A stretch of DNA of 64,000 nt. Origin: Dama dama. Taxonomy: Eukaryota; Chordata; Mammalia; Artiodactyla; Cervidae. The position numbers and the translations under genes are program-made. A model generated the notes under the pieces. The model had not been told where the DNA came from. It was given only the letters and a program-made list of their open reading frames with translations, and made no database searches. The DNA lies in contig NC_083696.1 in NCBI RefSeq assembly GCF_033118175.1, forward strand, positions 39,169,001 through 39,233,000. Direction: 5' to 3'. Below, piece after piece: positions 27,901-42,900 of this stretch. Within the stretch, counting starts at the first letter, position 1. Each line of letters starts with the position of its first letter.

Positions 27901-30900
27901 TTTAAAGCTTATCTTAGGGTTACTTGGACAGAATTTACTGGAAGCCTAGTGACCTGGGAAGGGATTGGGTAAACAAGCGGTGTTGGCAGTTTGTACTTCG
28001 TAGACTTGCTAAAATTGAATGGTAAGGCCATCTAGATATGATACTTGAAGTGGTTTATACATTTTCTGAATAAAAGCAATTATGTTCACTTGCTAAACCA
28101 GCCATCAAGTTTTATGTACATCACATGTCCTTATAAATAACTGTATGTAATAGGCAAAAGAGCTTTCCTAGTCTTGGTATGTTAATTCATATATTAACAT
28201 GATTACTGAATACTCTTTTCATATGTAAGAACATTTCAGTAGGCTTATACCATTAATAGGATTTTGACAGAAAGTTGCTGCTGAAATCTTCAGATTTCAT
28301 ACTTGATTTTGTAAAAAACTAGAAGTATATACCAAAATTCTATCAGTGTGATTATTTTTATCATGCTAGAGAAGGTTTCAAAGGCAGGAAGAATCATCCA
28401 AAATCCAATGTTCTTTTAAATTCTGAAAAGCACTGGTTTATCTTCATTATGTATCTATAGTTTCTATAATACATTTCCCATTTAAAAAAGAAACAAGTCA
28501 GCTTCATCATGACATATTTTGATGGGAATGTATGATAAGATGTATACGTGGTTCCTTCCAATAGAACACAGAAAATTACAGTAATTTAAGGTAAACTTTC
28601 TAATTAAGTAATGTAACATAAATAAAACACAGCCCACCTTAACAACACTTGAGGAATAATAGGGCAGGCACATCCCCCCTGGATAGGAAGTTCCATGCGC
28701 TTGTGCGTAGAGCCACTTTCCACTGTGAACAAGATACAAATAAACCCGTCGTTCAATCAACACAAAGACTGAAGTGAAGTGAACCCCCCAGTGCTAGTAC
28801 TCTGGCACATGAAAAGTGCCCTTTCTTTTTCCTGGAGTTCTGGAATGGAGGATGACCTTAGTTGATATCAAACTCATTTTAAACCTGTGGCATTTTAGAG
28901 GCATTAAGAAAGTCAATGTAATCTTGAAATTAAACCATAAAAATGCCCTTTCCAAAAAAAAATAATAATAAGGTCAGAGTCCATTTGACTTAACTTTAGT
29001 TTGCCCTGCACTCAACTTTGGATAAGGTCACTTAAAAGACCTAAATATTTAAAAGGGTTCAGAGGGGGAAATGCAGCATAGTGAGCGGACTCAACACCAT
29101 GATTAGTTTGCTGTGCTTGAAAATTAAAATAAAAATAATCAACCATAGAAACTCATAGAGAATTTGATAACTATTATCAGATATTTTAAAACACTTGTCA
29201 TGTAAAAAAGGCCTATTCCTGGATTGTCTAAAAAGACAGATGTAGATGTGTATACTAAAGGGACCCAAATCTGATATGCTTTCAAGAAAAACATTTAGAG
29301 TTTTACCACTCTGAAAAGAACTGTCATAGGTTGGAGGGCCATTCTTAGAGTATAATAAAGTGAAAGTAAAAGTCATTTAGTCATGTCCAACTGTTTGCTA
29401 CGCCATGGAGTATACCATCCATGGAATTCTCTAGGCCACAATACTGGAGTGGGTAGCTGTTACCTCTCCAGGGGACCTTCCCAACGCAGGGATTGAACCC
29501 AGGTTTCCTGAATTGCAGGCGGATTCTTTACCATCTGAGCCACCAAGGAAACTCAGAGTATAATACAGAGGGTTCAAATGCAAGAAAGGTTGTCAGGTCA
29601 GGTGACCACTCTCAGTCTTCAAATTTTTTCATCAAGAAGAGATGCTATTTTTCTGTCTTCACTACTGGAATATTTATCTCCCTATATTTAAAAGTCTTAG
29701 TATTTGACTATGCATCTTAGAAGAATTTAGGATTCCGATCTTTCCAGACTCTGGGAATCTTGAGAGAATATCAGCTATGGAGATGAAGCACCAGAGAAAG
29801 CACCATCTGGATTCTAACTTAGCTTATCATTACTGAAAACCAAAAGTCACAGCATGATAATGTCATATATGGTATCCAATCACTTCTAGATCTATGTGAA
29901 TATAGAAGGAAGACATATAAGAAACCCAACACATAAGAAGTTCCAAATATGATGCTCAGTTAAACATTTAGCACTCCCCTCCCCATATTCCGATTTGTAG
30001 ACATACTAACAGTGTGTGAAGCTACTGCTCAGAATAAGAGACATTTGTGGAAGTAAAAGTTTGTCTACGTAAAACAAAATTAATATTTCTAGACCAATTT
30101 CTTAAGTATTTTAAGACATACAACCATGAATTAGGCAAAGGGGCTAGTCTTGCTTGCTATGAAGGTCATGATGATATTTTAGCTTACCCCCCATGATTTT
30201 GGGACATAGTAGTCTGACTCTTTGTGACCCCATGGACTGTAGCCTACCAGGATCCTCCCGTCCATGGGATTTTCCAGGCAAGAGTACTGGAGTGGGTTGC
30301 CATTTCCTTCTCCAGGGTATCTTCCCAACTCTGTGATCGAACCCGGGGGTTACTGTCTGAGCCACCGGGGAAGTCCATAGTACATGAATGTATGAAACTA
30401 AACCAGATACAGTTATTCCCCTGGAGATACGTGTTACAGTCATGTGATACCAGAAGTGATATCTGGAGTTCTGGTTTGCTCATCAAGCTGCCAAATAGCT
30501 AGACCTGAGCTCTGATTATGGGCCTTGCAAGCTTCATAGTTCTGAGCTCAGACTGAAAGTTAACACTGAGATAATGCTGTTGTTATTGTTGTTCAGTCAC
30601 CAAGTCGTGTCTGAGTCTTTGTGACCCCATGGACTATAGCACGCTAGACTGCCCTGGAGTTTGCCCAAACTTATGTCCTTTGAGTCAATGATGCCATCCA
30701 ACCATCTCATCCTTTGTTGCCCCCATCTCCTCCTGTCCTCAAGTTTTCCCACAATCAGGGTCTTTTCCAATGAGTCAACTCTTTGCATCAGGTGGCCAAA
30801 GTACTGGAGCTTCAGCTTCAGCATCAGTCCTTCCAACATTCAGGGTTAATTTCCTTCAGAATTGACTGGTTTGATCTTCTCTGAGTCCAAAGGACTCTCA

Positions 30901-33900
30901 AGAGTCTTTTCCAAGACTGCAATTCAAAAGCATCAATTCTTTGGCACTCAGCCTTCTTTATGATCCAACTCTCACATCCTTATATGACTAATGGAAAAAC
31001 CATAGCTTTGACTATATACACCTTTGTTGTCAAAGTGATGTCTCTAGTTTTTAATACACTGTCTAGGTATGTCACAGCTTTCCTCCCAAGGAGGATATGT
31101 CTTTTAATTTCATGGCTGCAGTCACCGTCCACAGGTATTTGGGAACCCAAGAAAAGAAAAACTGCTGCTGCTTTCACCTTTCCCCCCTTTACTTGCCATG
31201 AAGTGATAGGATCAGGTGCCATAATCTTACTTTTTGAATGTTGAGTTTTAAGCCAGCTTTTTAACTCTCTTCTTACTCCCTCATCAAGAGGCTCTTTAGT
31301 TTCTCTTCATTTTCTGCCATTAGAGTGGTATCATCTGCATACCTGGGCTTCCAGGTGCTGTGAGTGGTAAAGAATCCATTTGCCAATTCAGGAGACCTGA
31401 GAGATACAGGTTCTATCCCTGAGTCAAGAAGATCACCTCAAGGAGGGCAAGGCAACCCACTCCATTTTTCTTGCCTGGAGCATCCCATGGATAGAGGAGG
31501 AGCCTGATGGGCTACCGTCCACTAGGTAGCAAAGAACTGGACACAACTGAAGCAACTTAGCACACGCACACATCTGCATGTCTGAAGTTGTTGATATTTC
31601 TCCTGGAAATCTTGATTCCAGCTTGTGATTCATCCAGCCTGTCATTTGGCACGATGTACTCTGCATGTGACAGGCAGGGTGACAATGTACAGCTTTGCTG
31701 TACTCCTTCCCAATTTTGAACCAGTCAGTTGTTCCATGTAAGGTTCTGACTGTTGCTCCTTAACTCGCACACAGGTTTCGCAGGAGACAGGCAAAGTGGG
31801 CTGGTATTGCCATCTCTTTTAGAATTTTCCACAGTCTGTTGTGATCCATACAGCATATTCAATGAAGAAGGGGTAGATGTTTTTCTGGAATTCCCTTGCT
31901 TTCTCTATGATCTAATGGGTGTTGACAATTTGATCTCTGGTTCCTCTGCCTTTTCTAAATCCAGCTTATACATCTGGAAGTTCTCTGTTCACATACTGCT
32001 AATATCTAGCTTGAAGGATTTTGAGCATAATCTTAACAGCATGTGAAACGAGCACAACTGTTCGGTAATTTGACATTCTTTGAAATTGCCTGTTTGGGAT
32101 TGGAATGAAAACTGACCTTTTCCAGTCCTGTGGCCACTGCTGAGTTTTCCAAATTTACTGGCATATTGAGAGCAACACTTCAACAGCATCTTTTAGGATT
32201 TGAAATAGCTCAGCTGGAATTCCATCACCTCCACTAGCTTTGTTTGTAGTAATGCTTCCTAAGGCCCACTTGACTTCACACTCCAGGATGCCTGACTCTA
32301 GTTGAGTGATTACACCATCATGGTTCATATGATTCATCAAATGGTTCATCACATCATCTGGGTCATGAAGACCTTTTTTGTATAATTCTTCTGTGTATTC
32401 TTGCCACCTCTTCTTAATTTCTGCTGCTTCTATTAGGTCCTTATTGTTTTCTGTCCTTTATCATGCCCATCCTTTCATGAAATGTTCCCTTGATATCTCC
32501 GATTTTCTTGAAGAAATCTCTAGAAAGTGTATCTGTGGGCTGTTTTGTAGGCCTTAGGAGAAATACTGGGATTATAGGTAGATGAAATAGGTAAAGCTGG
32601 TACCACCCTTATATAGTAGTTTTAAGGACATCAAAAGAGATGCTGAAAGACCATTATTAGGAAAAAGATCATTTACAAGGTCATTTGGAAATTTTCTGTT
32701 TAACCACACATAATGTTTTATTCCTGTGACTTTTATCCAAAAGTCAACTGCTTTAAAAATATTTTAGTTTATTGTGTTATTTTCTTTTTAAAAATAATCC
32801 ATCTAATATGCAGAAAAATAGAGCAGTTACATACCTGAGTAACATACTGTGATCAAAATGTTTCCTTTTTTTAAGGATTATTTCTTGCCAAGCTGAAAAA
32901 CGCAATAAGGTAGTTTCTATGTTTGAATCTACTTCTATTTTGTCTCCATTTGTCCATATTTCAAGGCCAACTAATGCCACATGAATGTTCAAGGTTTTAT
33001 AAATCTGTTCAAAGGAGAAACAATTTTTCACAATGTCAAATTGCAGAAGGATCCTTTATTGTGACTATATTTCTTTATATTAAAAAAGTAATTTTGATGT
33101 GTGAAGTACGTAGTCAAATGTTCAGGCCTCATTTTATAAATAGTTGTATTGAAACAGAATGTGAGGTTGAATCATCCAGAATATTGGGTGAACCGCCATG
33201 GCCAACCAAGAAACTTGGCTAAAAACATCTGATTCTCCTTGAAATATAATTCTGATAGGCACTGGGCTCAGGATATGTCTAAAATAAATACATAAGTAAA
33301 GCTCTGAGATAATGCCTGACCTGAAAACATGAATTTATGAACACTGGCACACAACAGAATGAATATTCCTTATCCATCTCTCTACTGAGGTCGTGAGTTG
33401 GTTTGGTAGTAGACTAGAACGTTGATATTGCATTGTCTGCAAAGGGATTTGTGCAAAAATGTTCATAACAGCTTCATTCACTGTAGCCCAGATTGGAAAA
33501 TACTCAAATGGATACCAGTGGGAGAATGGGTGAACAAATTGTGATTTCCATACCCTAGAAAACTACCTAGAAATGTCAGAGAACAAACCACCAATACACA
33601 CACAGCTACATGAATGCATCTCAGGCATTGTGCTAAGCAAGGGAAGTCAGACACAGACGAAGACCCGCGGGATAATTCCATTTGCATGAAGCTCTTAGAG
33701 TAGAACTAATCTACAGTGAAATTTTTCAGAAAAGTAGTGTGGAGAGCCAGCAGGTTACTCCTAGGGATACAGGAATTTTGTGGGAAATGGATTCTATTAT
33801 GGTCATAGGAGTGTGGATTACATAGGTGGGTTCATTATTCAAATTTTTATAGCTAAGACTTGTGCATTTCAAACTATTGAACTTACCACTCTCAAACCTG

Positions 33901-36900
33901 TAAAATAATAAAAAGAAGAAGAATGCAGACTTGCGTATTTCAAAGTATTGAATTTACCTCCCAAAACTTGTAAAAATACAATAATAATAATGCAAGTGGT
34001 GGGCATTGGCTAGTGATATTGATAAAGGGTAGAATGATGGTAATCACTGAAATTGGATGATGAATACATAGAGGTTCATTATACTGTTCCGCTTACTTTG
34101 TGTATGCTTAAAATTTTTCACGAATAAAAAGCCATAGAAATTAAAAAAAAACAACAAACAAACAATAACCTAGCTCTCATGTTTGTGCTCCGTGTTTGAT
34201 TTTTGGAATTACTTTGTTGTGTAAGAAAACTTATTGGGAATTGCTCAAAGCCTCAAAGCAGATGGAAATAGTTGTAGCTCAAGCCTTCTCATCCTTATTC
34301 CCATCTGCTTTTGTAAACACAAAGTTGATAGATACTTTGATGCCAGGACAAAAAGAATTTAAGCAAATATCATGAAGATTTTGAGACAAAGAACTATGTG
34401 TTAAATCAATTTTATATCTCAAAATAACCAGTACAAGTCAGTTGAAAGGAGGAGTGGATAATAACTATAAACACTGAGTTAAGAACAGAAATAGAGAGGT
34501 CAACTTGATAATATTCATAGAAGGTGTAACTGATTATTAAGAAGTTTAATATTCACATCATTGCTATAACAATAATCGTGTACTAATTTTTCACTATTCT
34601 TAACCTGCATAATATGACTATATAGAATTTCATATGCCAACACAATAATCGTGACTCATGGTCATTTCATAACCATGAAGAATTATGGTTTTCATAAACT
34701 CTTATAAAGTTAGATCTTTAGCTAAACCATGATCTCAAACCTAACTAGATGTCCATTCCTTTGTCTTTTTTGATGAGTTAGGTCCTGTGAGATGTTTTCT
34801 TAACCTGGGTTCTTTGGACTCTCTACCTTCTTGGGTGGATTTCAGGTTCATAAAATCGTAATGAAGTGCAAATGGAAACGATATTTGCCATTCTCTGGAT
34901 ATATTCTTTTCTAGTGAGAAAATATCACTGAACTGAACTGAAAATATTTAGTACAAATTCAGCAATGTGCAACAGTTTGGGGATGGGAACTCAAGGAGAG
35001 AGATAGATCTGTGTTATATTTGGATCCATGTTAGGGGAGTAATAAAGACAATTGCAAGAAACAGGAGAAGCAGCCCTTGAGATTCCCCCAGAGCAAAGCC
35101 ACTTCTGGACTGGTGAAAACCTCTGAAAGATGGGCATCCCAGCAGTGCTCAGCCTAAGAGATGGGCAGACAGAGCTGATAGTCTACAAGCAAAGTCAGTG
35201 ATCCTGTTCAGCCAGGAAAGGGGGTCAACTTGACTTCAGACAGCCAACAGAGCTTTATCAGTTTCAGAGCTGCTTCTCCTCCTGTGCCCAAGCAGAGAAT
35301 GTGATTTGCAGCCTTGCTCATTGCTGAATATAGACTTCAGTCTGTCTGACCAGGGACTCTTACCATGGAATCTTCATAGCCCATTCAATAGCCCTAGGCC
35401 CAGTAGAATTTGAACAGAGGTCAGCTCATGACTTCCCCTATCTGCAAAGCAAAACTGATGGCCTCACTTAGCCCAGGAATTCAGTACACAGTCAGGGCTG
35501 GTTCAGGTCCCCAAATATTCTAGTGAAAAACTAGAAACAGATCAGCTGGTGAATGAAAAACATCACTGACCTAAAGGGGTGATTTCTACAGTGTCTTTTT
35601 GGGGAGCCCTCTTTATCCTAGTAAAGAAGCTGGCTAACTCAGAAGGAGTCAGTTTTTAAAACATGTGTAAAATTCACAGTATTATTTATTTAAAAGGGTT
35701 CTAGTTCATTCTAAGTTAGACAAAGTAATCATTTGCTGCTTTTCATAGAAATGTTTCCCCTGATCTCTCTGTTTGAAGATGGACTATAAATTAGCATTTG
35801 AAAGCCTTTTTGCTATACAATGCCAGGTCATGGAACAGTAATTTCAAAGAATGGATTTGATTGTTCATGGTGGGTAGTCAAGTCTTTGTACACTGCCTTG
35901 TAAATTTTGTGCTTAGTAACAAATGCTTGAAACTTATCTAAATATTAAATATCATTTACTTAGAAAACTTAAAACTTACAGTGTGATTCATTTGTTGCTT
36001 TGATTTTTTTTTTCCAATGGAATATTGTTAATTAGCTGCCTTGGTGAATTGTATTTGGGGCTGTCTCAGAATCAGGATTACTACAAAAGTCCAGCAGAGA
36101 TCTAGCCTAAAAGTTTCTTTCATTTGTGTTTTTGGCTTGATTCAAACTGTGTCAAATCTTACCATGTTAACAAAATTGACCATTCCCCAAACTCGGTTCC
36201 TCAGTCTACTGTGAGGTTGACTATTCCTGCGATACTGGAAAAATAGACATTCAATTAACATTCATTGATCATAGAAACTGAACGCAATTTCAACAAAATT
36301 ATTCCCATTATGGTATATTTCAAAGAAAAAAAATTCATTGGCTTTCCTTCCAGTGAGCTGAAAAATCTATACACCTTATGCAGAAATACACTTTTAATAT
36401 AAAATAACCAGATATAGCAGTTTCTAAAGGCAGTTTTAACTTGGCACTATTTTAAGATGTTTCTTTATAACTCTGTTCCCTCTTCACATTACATTATATA
36501 GCATTATACTGATTTATTAAGCCAACTGATAACTGTTCTTTAAAGCAGGGGTCCCCAATCTCTGAGATCAAATGCCTGATGATCTGAGGTGGAGCTGAAG
36601 TAATAATAATAGAAATAAAGTGCTCAATAAGTGTAATGCACTTGAATCATCCTGAAACCATCTCCCCACTTCCTGGTCCATGGAAAAATTGTCTTCCAAG
36701 ATACCAATTTTTGGTGCCAAAATGGGTTGGGGGCTGCTGTTTTAGAGTCCATATTTATAGCAAAACTTATTAAAGCTGTATCAACCAGTATATTGCAAAA
36801 AACAATTTTCTCAGCCCTCCTGTATCCATGGTGGCCACAGACTCAGGAGCATATCATCAAGGATCATCCTGGAGCCAGAGATATGATGGAGAAGGACAAG

Positions 36901-39900
36901 TAATTGTGGTCTGTGCCCCTTCTCTCCACTTGGGCTTCCCTGGTGGCTTAGCAGTAAAGAATCTGCTTGTGATGCAGGAGACTGCCAGTGATGCAGGAGA
37001 CACAGGTTCAATTCTGGGTCAAGAAGATCCCCTGGAGCAGGAAATGGCAGCACATTCCAACATTCTTGCCTGGGAAAGACAGAGGAGCCTGGCGGGCTAC
37101 AGTCCATGGGGTGGCAAAGAGTCAAACACGACTGAGCGATTGAGCACAAACCCACATATAGATTATGAACATATTTTCAATTTTTTTGTAAGTTGTTCAT
37201 CATTTCCATATGTTCATAATGGAGAGGGAGGGTTCTATTTTGACTTAGTCTGCTGTATACCCAAAGGACCATATTGTCTCTTACATATGTCCGGGGAAGC
37301 TAAAAACAGAACTTTGAACCTGGAATGAAATTTTGATGAAAATACTACTTTCTCTTTGCTAAAAAATCGCAACTACAATAGAGAGCAAATGTTTAAGTGA
37401 AAACTCACCATGTTATCATCGGCAACAATGAACAGTTCAATATGCTTTTCTTTTTCCTTGCTCTGGAAATATATGGAAAATTGAATGAAGTATGGTTAAT
37501 ATTTCTTATCTTAACATTTTAAGTTAACATTTTCAAGGTGAAAAATGTTGGTATTATGTAAGGTGAGGTTCAAGAGTATATACAATAATTCCAGAAATTT
37601 AGGTAAATAAAACCCACTATGTTATTAAGACATGTGGCTCTAGTCATCAGATTTTAGTGAAACTGAAGCAACATTCCATATTTTATATTCCTTCATTTCT
37701 TTGTTTAGTCTTTCAGGTAAAATAAGAGTTATAAGTAAAGAATCATGAATACCATTTTTAACATTTAGTTTTTTTTTTTTTTCTTTTATAAAGTAAACAC
37801 GAAGTAAGTTCATGTAAAAAAGGCCATCTATAGTTGAGAGCAGGACATGTAACCAGTCTATAGGACTGACTGTATTCCTTCTACTCTTCTGTCTCCCAAT
37901 CTCCCTTTGTTGAAATTCAATTCCAAGGAACCTTTTAAAAACATTGCTAATTATAGCTCTTTATTTTATAAAACACAGTTCCAGGAAATTCTGTTTTCAG
38001 CCTTCAGTATCAGGCGCTAGGTATATGCATATTCTCTTGAGTATAAACCAGGGGCATATCGTTCAACTATTTAACTAAGTTATTCTTTTCTGAGCTAATT
38101 AATCATTTATTAATTGATTGATTTAATCAGAAAACACCTCTTAGGCATCTAGAAAGTTTCAGACACAGTCTAAACCGTGGATATGTGAAGAAGAGAAACA
38201 TTCACAGATCTTAAGGCTAACACCTCATGGGGATTTAAGATGATATGAAAAGCCTAAAACACTATCATTGTAGTGTCATTCCACTCGAAATTCCACCTTA
38301 ACAATTAGAATATTTGGTTTGATGTGAGGGAGATAATCTGGCTTATAATCAACAACTCCTCCCCAAAAAAATGTGGCAAGAAAGACAAGGAAAGAAATGA
38401 CAATATTTAGGAGCAATTTCAAGATGTAAATTTCATTCCTTCCAACCAGGTTTAGCTCTAATACTATAAATCTATATATTTAGGGTTGCAGATATCCACC
38501 GTCTTTGAAATTGGTGAGACAACTGAGATTTGCTATAGAAAATGAACACTTTCTATAAAGATAAGAACAACAAAAAATTGACATTTCAGATTTCAAACAG
38601 TGAAGAGTCAGATTCAGGTAGCATATATACTGCATTCATTGGGCTTATAATCTCTCTCTTGAGATGAGAAGGAAAATAAGAGGCATTTGACATGGGATAA
38701 AAATGATTTAAAAATAAAGCACTCACTTCCATTTTGGAATCTTCCAGGGATTTAGTATTATCCTTTGGAACAGCTGTCCTGGTAAAGTTGAGCTCTGTAC
38801 AAGAATAATTTACAGGCTGCTGCATCAGGGGGTCATATCTGAACACCAAATGTTCTCCCTCATCTGAATATTTCACTGGTTCAATGAGGTATCTTTGATC
38901 TCTCACCCTGAAGAACCCCCTGTGGAAATTAGGAAGACAATGTCTATTTAAAAATCTCTCTCATTTTACTGCTACATTACTAGTACAGTATTTCTCTATT
39001 CCACTTTGTGGAGTTTGCCTTTTTAAGAAAGGGAAACATACTTTAAAGCAATTATCCTCCAGTTAAAATAAATAAATTTAAAAAAATAAGAAAGGGAAGC
39101 AGTGGAGTCAAGGCCTCATGTCAGCAGGTAGCCAGGTATCCTGAGTTTGAGCAAACCCTTGAAGACAGTGAAGGACAGGGAAGCCTGGTATGCTATAGCC
39201 CATGGGGTCACAAAGAGTCAGATGTGACTTAGAGACTGAGGAACAAGAGGTGATGTGGCATGTCACTCTTTGCTAAGAGATAGCTCGTCCGGATTTCAGA
39301 AATTTGACAGTCCCATCTTTCCTCTGAAGCCTGAGTAGAGTAGCAATTCCCACTCATGGCTGAGGACCCCTGGCAAGTCTGCGTTCATGCAAAAATTTTG
39401 TGAATTTGTATGTATTAATTAAAGAGTAAATATATGAAGGTACAGACACTGCTATGTGGCAATTGTGTTGTTAAAGGGTTTTTTATTCTTGGAAATACTG
39501 AAAACTGAACACGTAAAATCCTCGTAAATGAAGATACAAGTTTCTTGTTTTTCTGCTTTGCCTCCCAACATCTTCTTCCTTTGTCCTTGAGCTCAAGATC
39601 TAGAGACAACTTATATAGGCTTATATAAGTTATCTAAGACCCTTTTCCTTAGAAATATTACTCCTTAATCCATCTTAATATCTGTATTAAACTACCCTCC
39701 TTGTGCTATCATACATTTCCCCCTGTTGCATAAGAAATCAAATTTCTTTTCATCAATTACTTCTGACTATTTTACTTTCCAGAGACTGGAAACACTGCCT
39801 AATTTAGTAAAAAGCTGCGAAGCATTGTGTTGTGATGTGGTAGGAATTTATAAGATTAGGAAGTAGAAGGCCCATCTTTGGACAGAGTTCAACCACCAGC

Positions 39901-42900
39901 AAAATGAATGTTCAAGAACAAATCTCTGATGTCAGTATCCTGATCGGTAACATGAGAGGCCAGGCTGGATGAATCTCAGTTATCTTCCAACTCTGAATCC
40001 CTTGATCATATATTGAAAAATTCATCTTGCTTAAAGCATGTTGTATCTTTTTGTCTAAAATGAACATAAAAAATGGGCTAGACTGGATACTCATGCCAAA
40101 AATATACAGTACCTTTTTTGCCATTAATTTTTCTGCATGAAGTGTCTATAAAAAATAAAAGTGAATGTCTTTGAAAATTCATAGACTAACTCATTTAAGT
40201 AGAAAGATATGGTGCATACCTCAGACCATGACACGTGCTGATGCTGACAGCAGAATCAAACTCATGTAAGATAGATCCTTGGTAAAAACAGTGATCCTAA
40301 AAGAGATGAAGAGGCTATTGACATAAATACATGTTTTGGTGTTATATAAATATTAATATCTCTACATTTTATATTCATAATACATCATTATTTTATTTTC
40401 ACAAATGACACTTATATTCATTAATGCATTCATTCATTGCATTCTTGTGTTGGAAGATTTTAAAGCTACTTTAGAATCCTTTTGTTTTAATTGCTTGATT
40501 ATTTTGTTTAAAACAGTATATAAATTCTTCCCTGACAATTTTAACAGTCTATGAGTTGATGCTAACCTCAGAAATGTGACCCTTTTCCTTAGAAATATTA
40601 CTCCTTAATCCATCTTAATATCTGTATTAAACTACCCTCCTTGTGCTATCATACATTTCCCCCTGTTGCATAAGAAATCAAATCAAAGTTTTTGATGATC
40701 ACAAAATTAGATTTCACTCTCTAACCAGGTTCCTTCATGACTTCCCTGCCTCTCTGCTTCGATCAGTTGGTATCTTTATTACACCCTCCTTGGTGCTCCA
40801 TTCATGGTGATTCCACCAGATGATTTCTCTTTCCATCAATTCCTTCTGTTCAGTTCCTGTCTACGTGTGACAATTTCTATGGCCCTAGATCTCAGACCCT
40901 CACAGACTAATATCCACTCCCTTTGTAGAATAATGTAACTCAGCTTTCTTACTATTCTATTTTGCAAAGAGTGCAAGATGACTTACATATCATAGCTGAT
41001 AACTGCCTTAAATAGAGGTGATATGGTTTAAAATGTATACATTTGGTAGAAGAGAATAAAGTCATCCTTGGCTAGAAGGCTGCAGTGGGCATCTTCTGGA
41101 ATGGAGGATAAATATAAAAAAAGAACTTGTATCCACTGAAATAATACTATAATAAATGAACCAAAACTCATTTGGAGAATGAAAGAGGACTCATTGTTGG
41201 TGGATCAGAAGGACTGGGCAAGGGGATTTGATTCACATAAGAGTCAAATAGATGGAGGTTTTAAAATTGTTTCATATGTTTAAGCTTTATCCTTTAACTT
41301 AACTACTGCTCCATCAAGGTACTTCATACTTCTTTGGTGTTCTGCTTTACCGTTCCTCCAGACTTAATACCATTTTGGGTACAGAGAAATCAATAAGATA
41401 CATTAGCAGTCATGGATTCGCCTGTTAGGCAGTTATCAGCCTCCTTTAGCATTCAGAGGATCATAGCCTCTATTCTAGGATCATTTAGTGATGGTAGTCA
41501 ATGCAAGATTCATTTCTTTTTTTAAAATTGTATACTTACTCTATTTTTCACACTCTTTGACCAGTATTAGTGGGAGGAGCGAGTGAACAGTGGTGCTTAG
41601 AAGCTCTCATGAGTTGATAGAACCAAGTTAACTCTTCAGTTTTTAAAATTTTTTAAAGTTACTTATGATTACTATTTTTTAACTAACACTTCCTGCAACT
41701 TTCTGATTCTGATGTAACACTTTCTGTAACTACTTGTAAAGCTAGAATGGTTTCAAAATTATGCAAGGAAATAATATTTTCAAAGAAGAGACAGAGGAAG
41801 GTCCTGTAAGATACCGTGATCTGAGGATGTGTGGTGATTTCCTCTCCTTTTGTGGAGTAGTACGTCTCACTGTAATTTAAGGCTAAAAGCCCCCTGAAAA
41901 AGAGGACAGGGAGATGGTGAGATTCATTTATTCTAATAAGTGAACAGATAAAGCCTATTATGTGAGAGAGATGCCTCCAGGCTGCTTTCAGTTCTCAGCA
42001 AGATCCTCTTATGCTAAAGATAAGCAAAATCAATCCCAGTCACATGAGAAGATTCTATATAGATTTCAGGGTGTGGTACAGGCAGCAAAAAAAAAAAAAA
42101 CAACAGAAAAAGATCCTGGCAGTTCTAAAACTGCATCATTTTGAGAAGAACCTAGGAAAAATATTATCTAAGGAAAAATCTCTTGCCTTAAGTGCCAAAA
42201 TTAATGCAAAATATTTGTGATATTATATATCATATATGTATATGTGACATATATGTGTATATATGATACATATGTATATATATATAGAATACATTTTATC
42301 AAAACATATACCTGTTGGGTTAATGTGCATTAAGATATATGTGCACATTAACCCAACAGGTATAGATTTTGATAAAATATATACTATATGTATACATATA
42401 TATCATATACACATATATGATATATAATATCACAAATATTTTGCATGCATCAAATGATACATGGACTTAAAAAGATTGCAATTTTTACATTTTATAAAAA
42501 ATTATACAATATTCCCTTGTGGCTCAGCTGGTAAAGAAGGTAAAAAATCCTCCTGCAATGTGGGATACCTGGGTTCAATCCCAGGGTTGAGAAGATCCCC
42601 TGGAGAAGGAAAAGGCTATCCACTCCAGTATTCTGGCCTGGAGAATTCCATGTACTACATACAGTCCATGGGGTCTCAAAGAGTCAGACACAACTGAGAG
42701 ACTTTCACACAATATTAACTGTAAATATATATTTTAATCTCTAAAACAAAAACTTTAAATTAAAGCAGATAGATATTGCTAAAAAGATAATAGATAAACA
42801 AAAAGCCAGTAGATAAAGTAAAAAAGAAGTCAAATAATTCAAAGATCCAAAGAAGAGTAGGAAAAGAAAACCAGAGAAACAAAAACAGAGACAAACAGAA

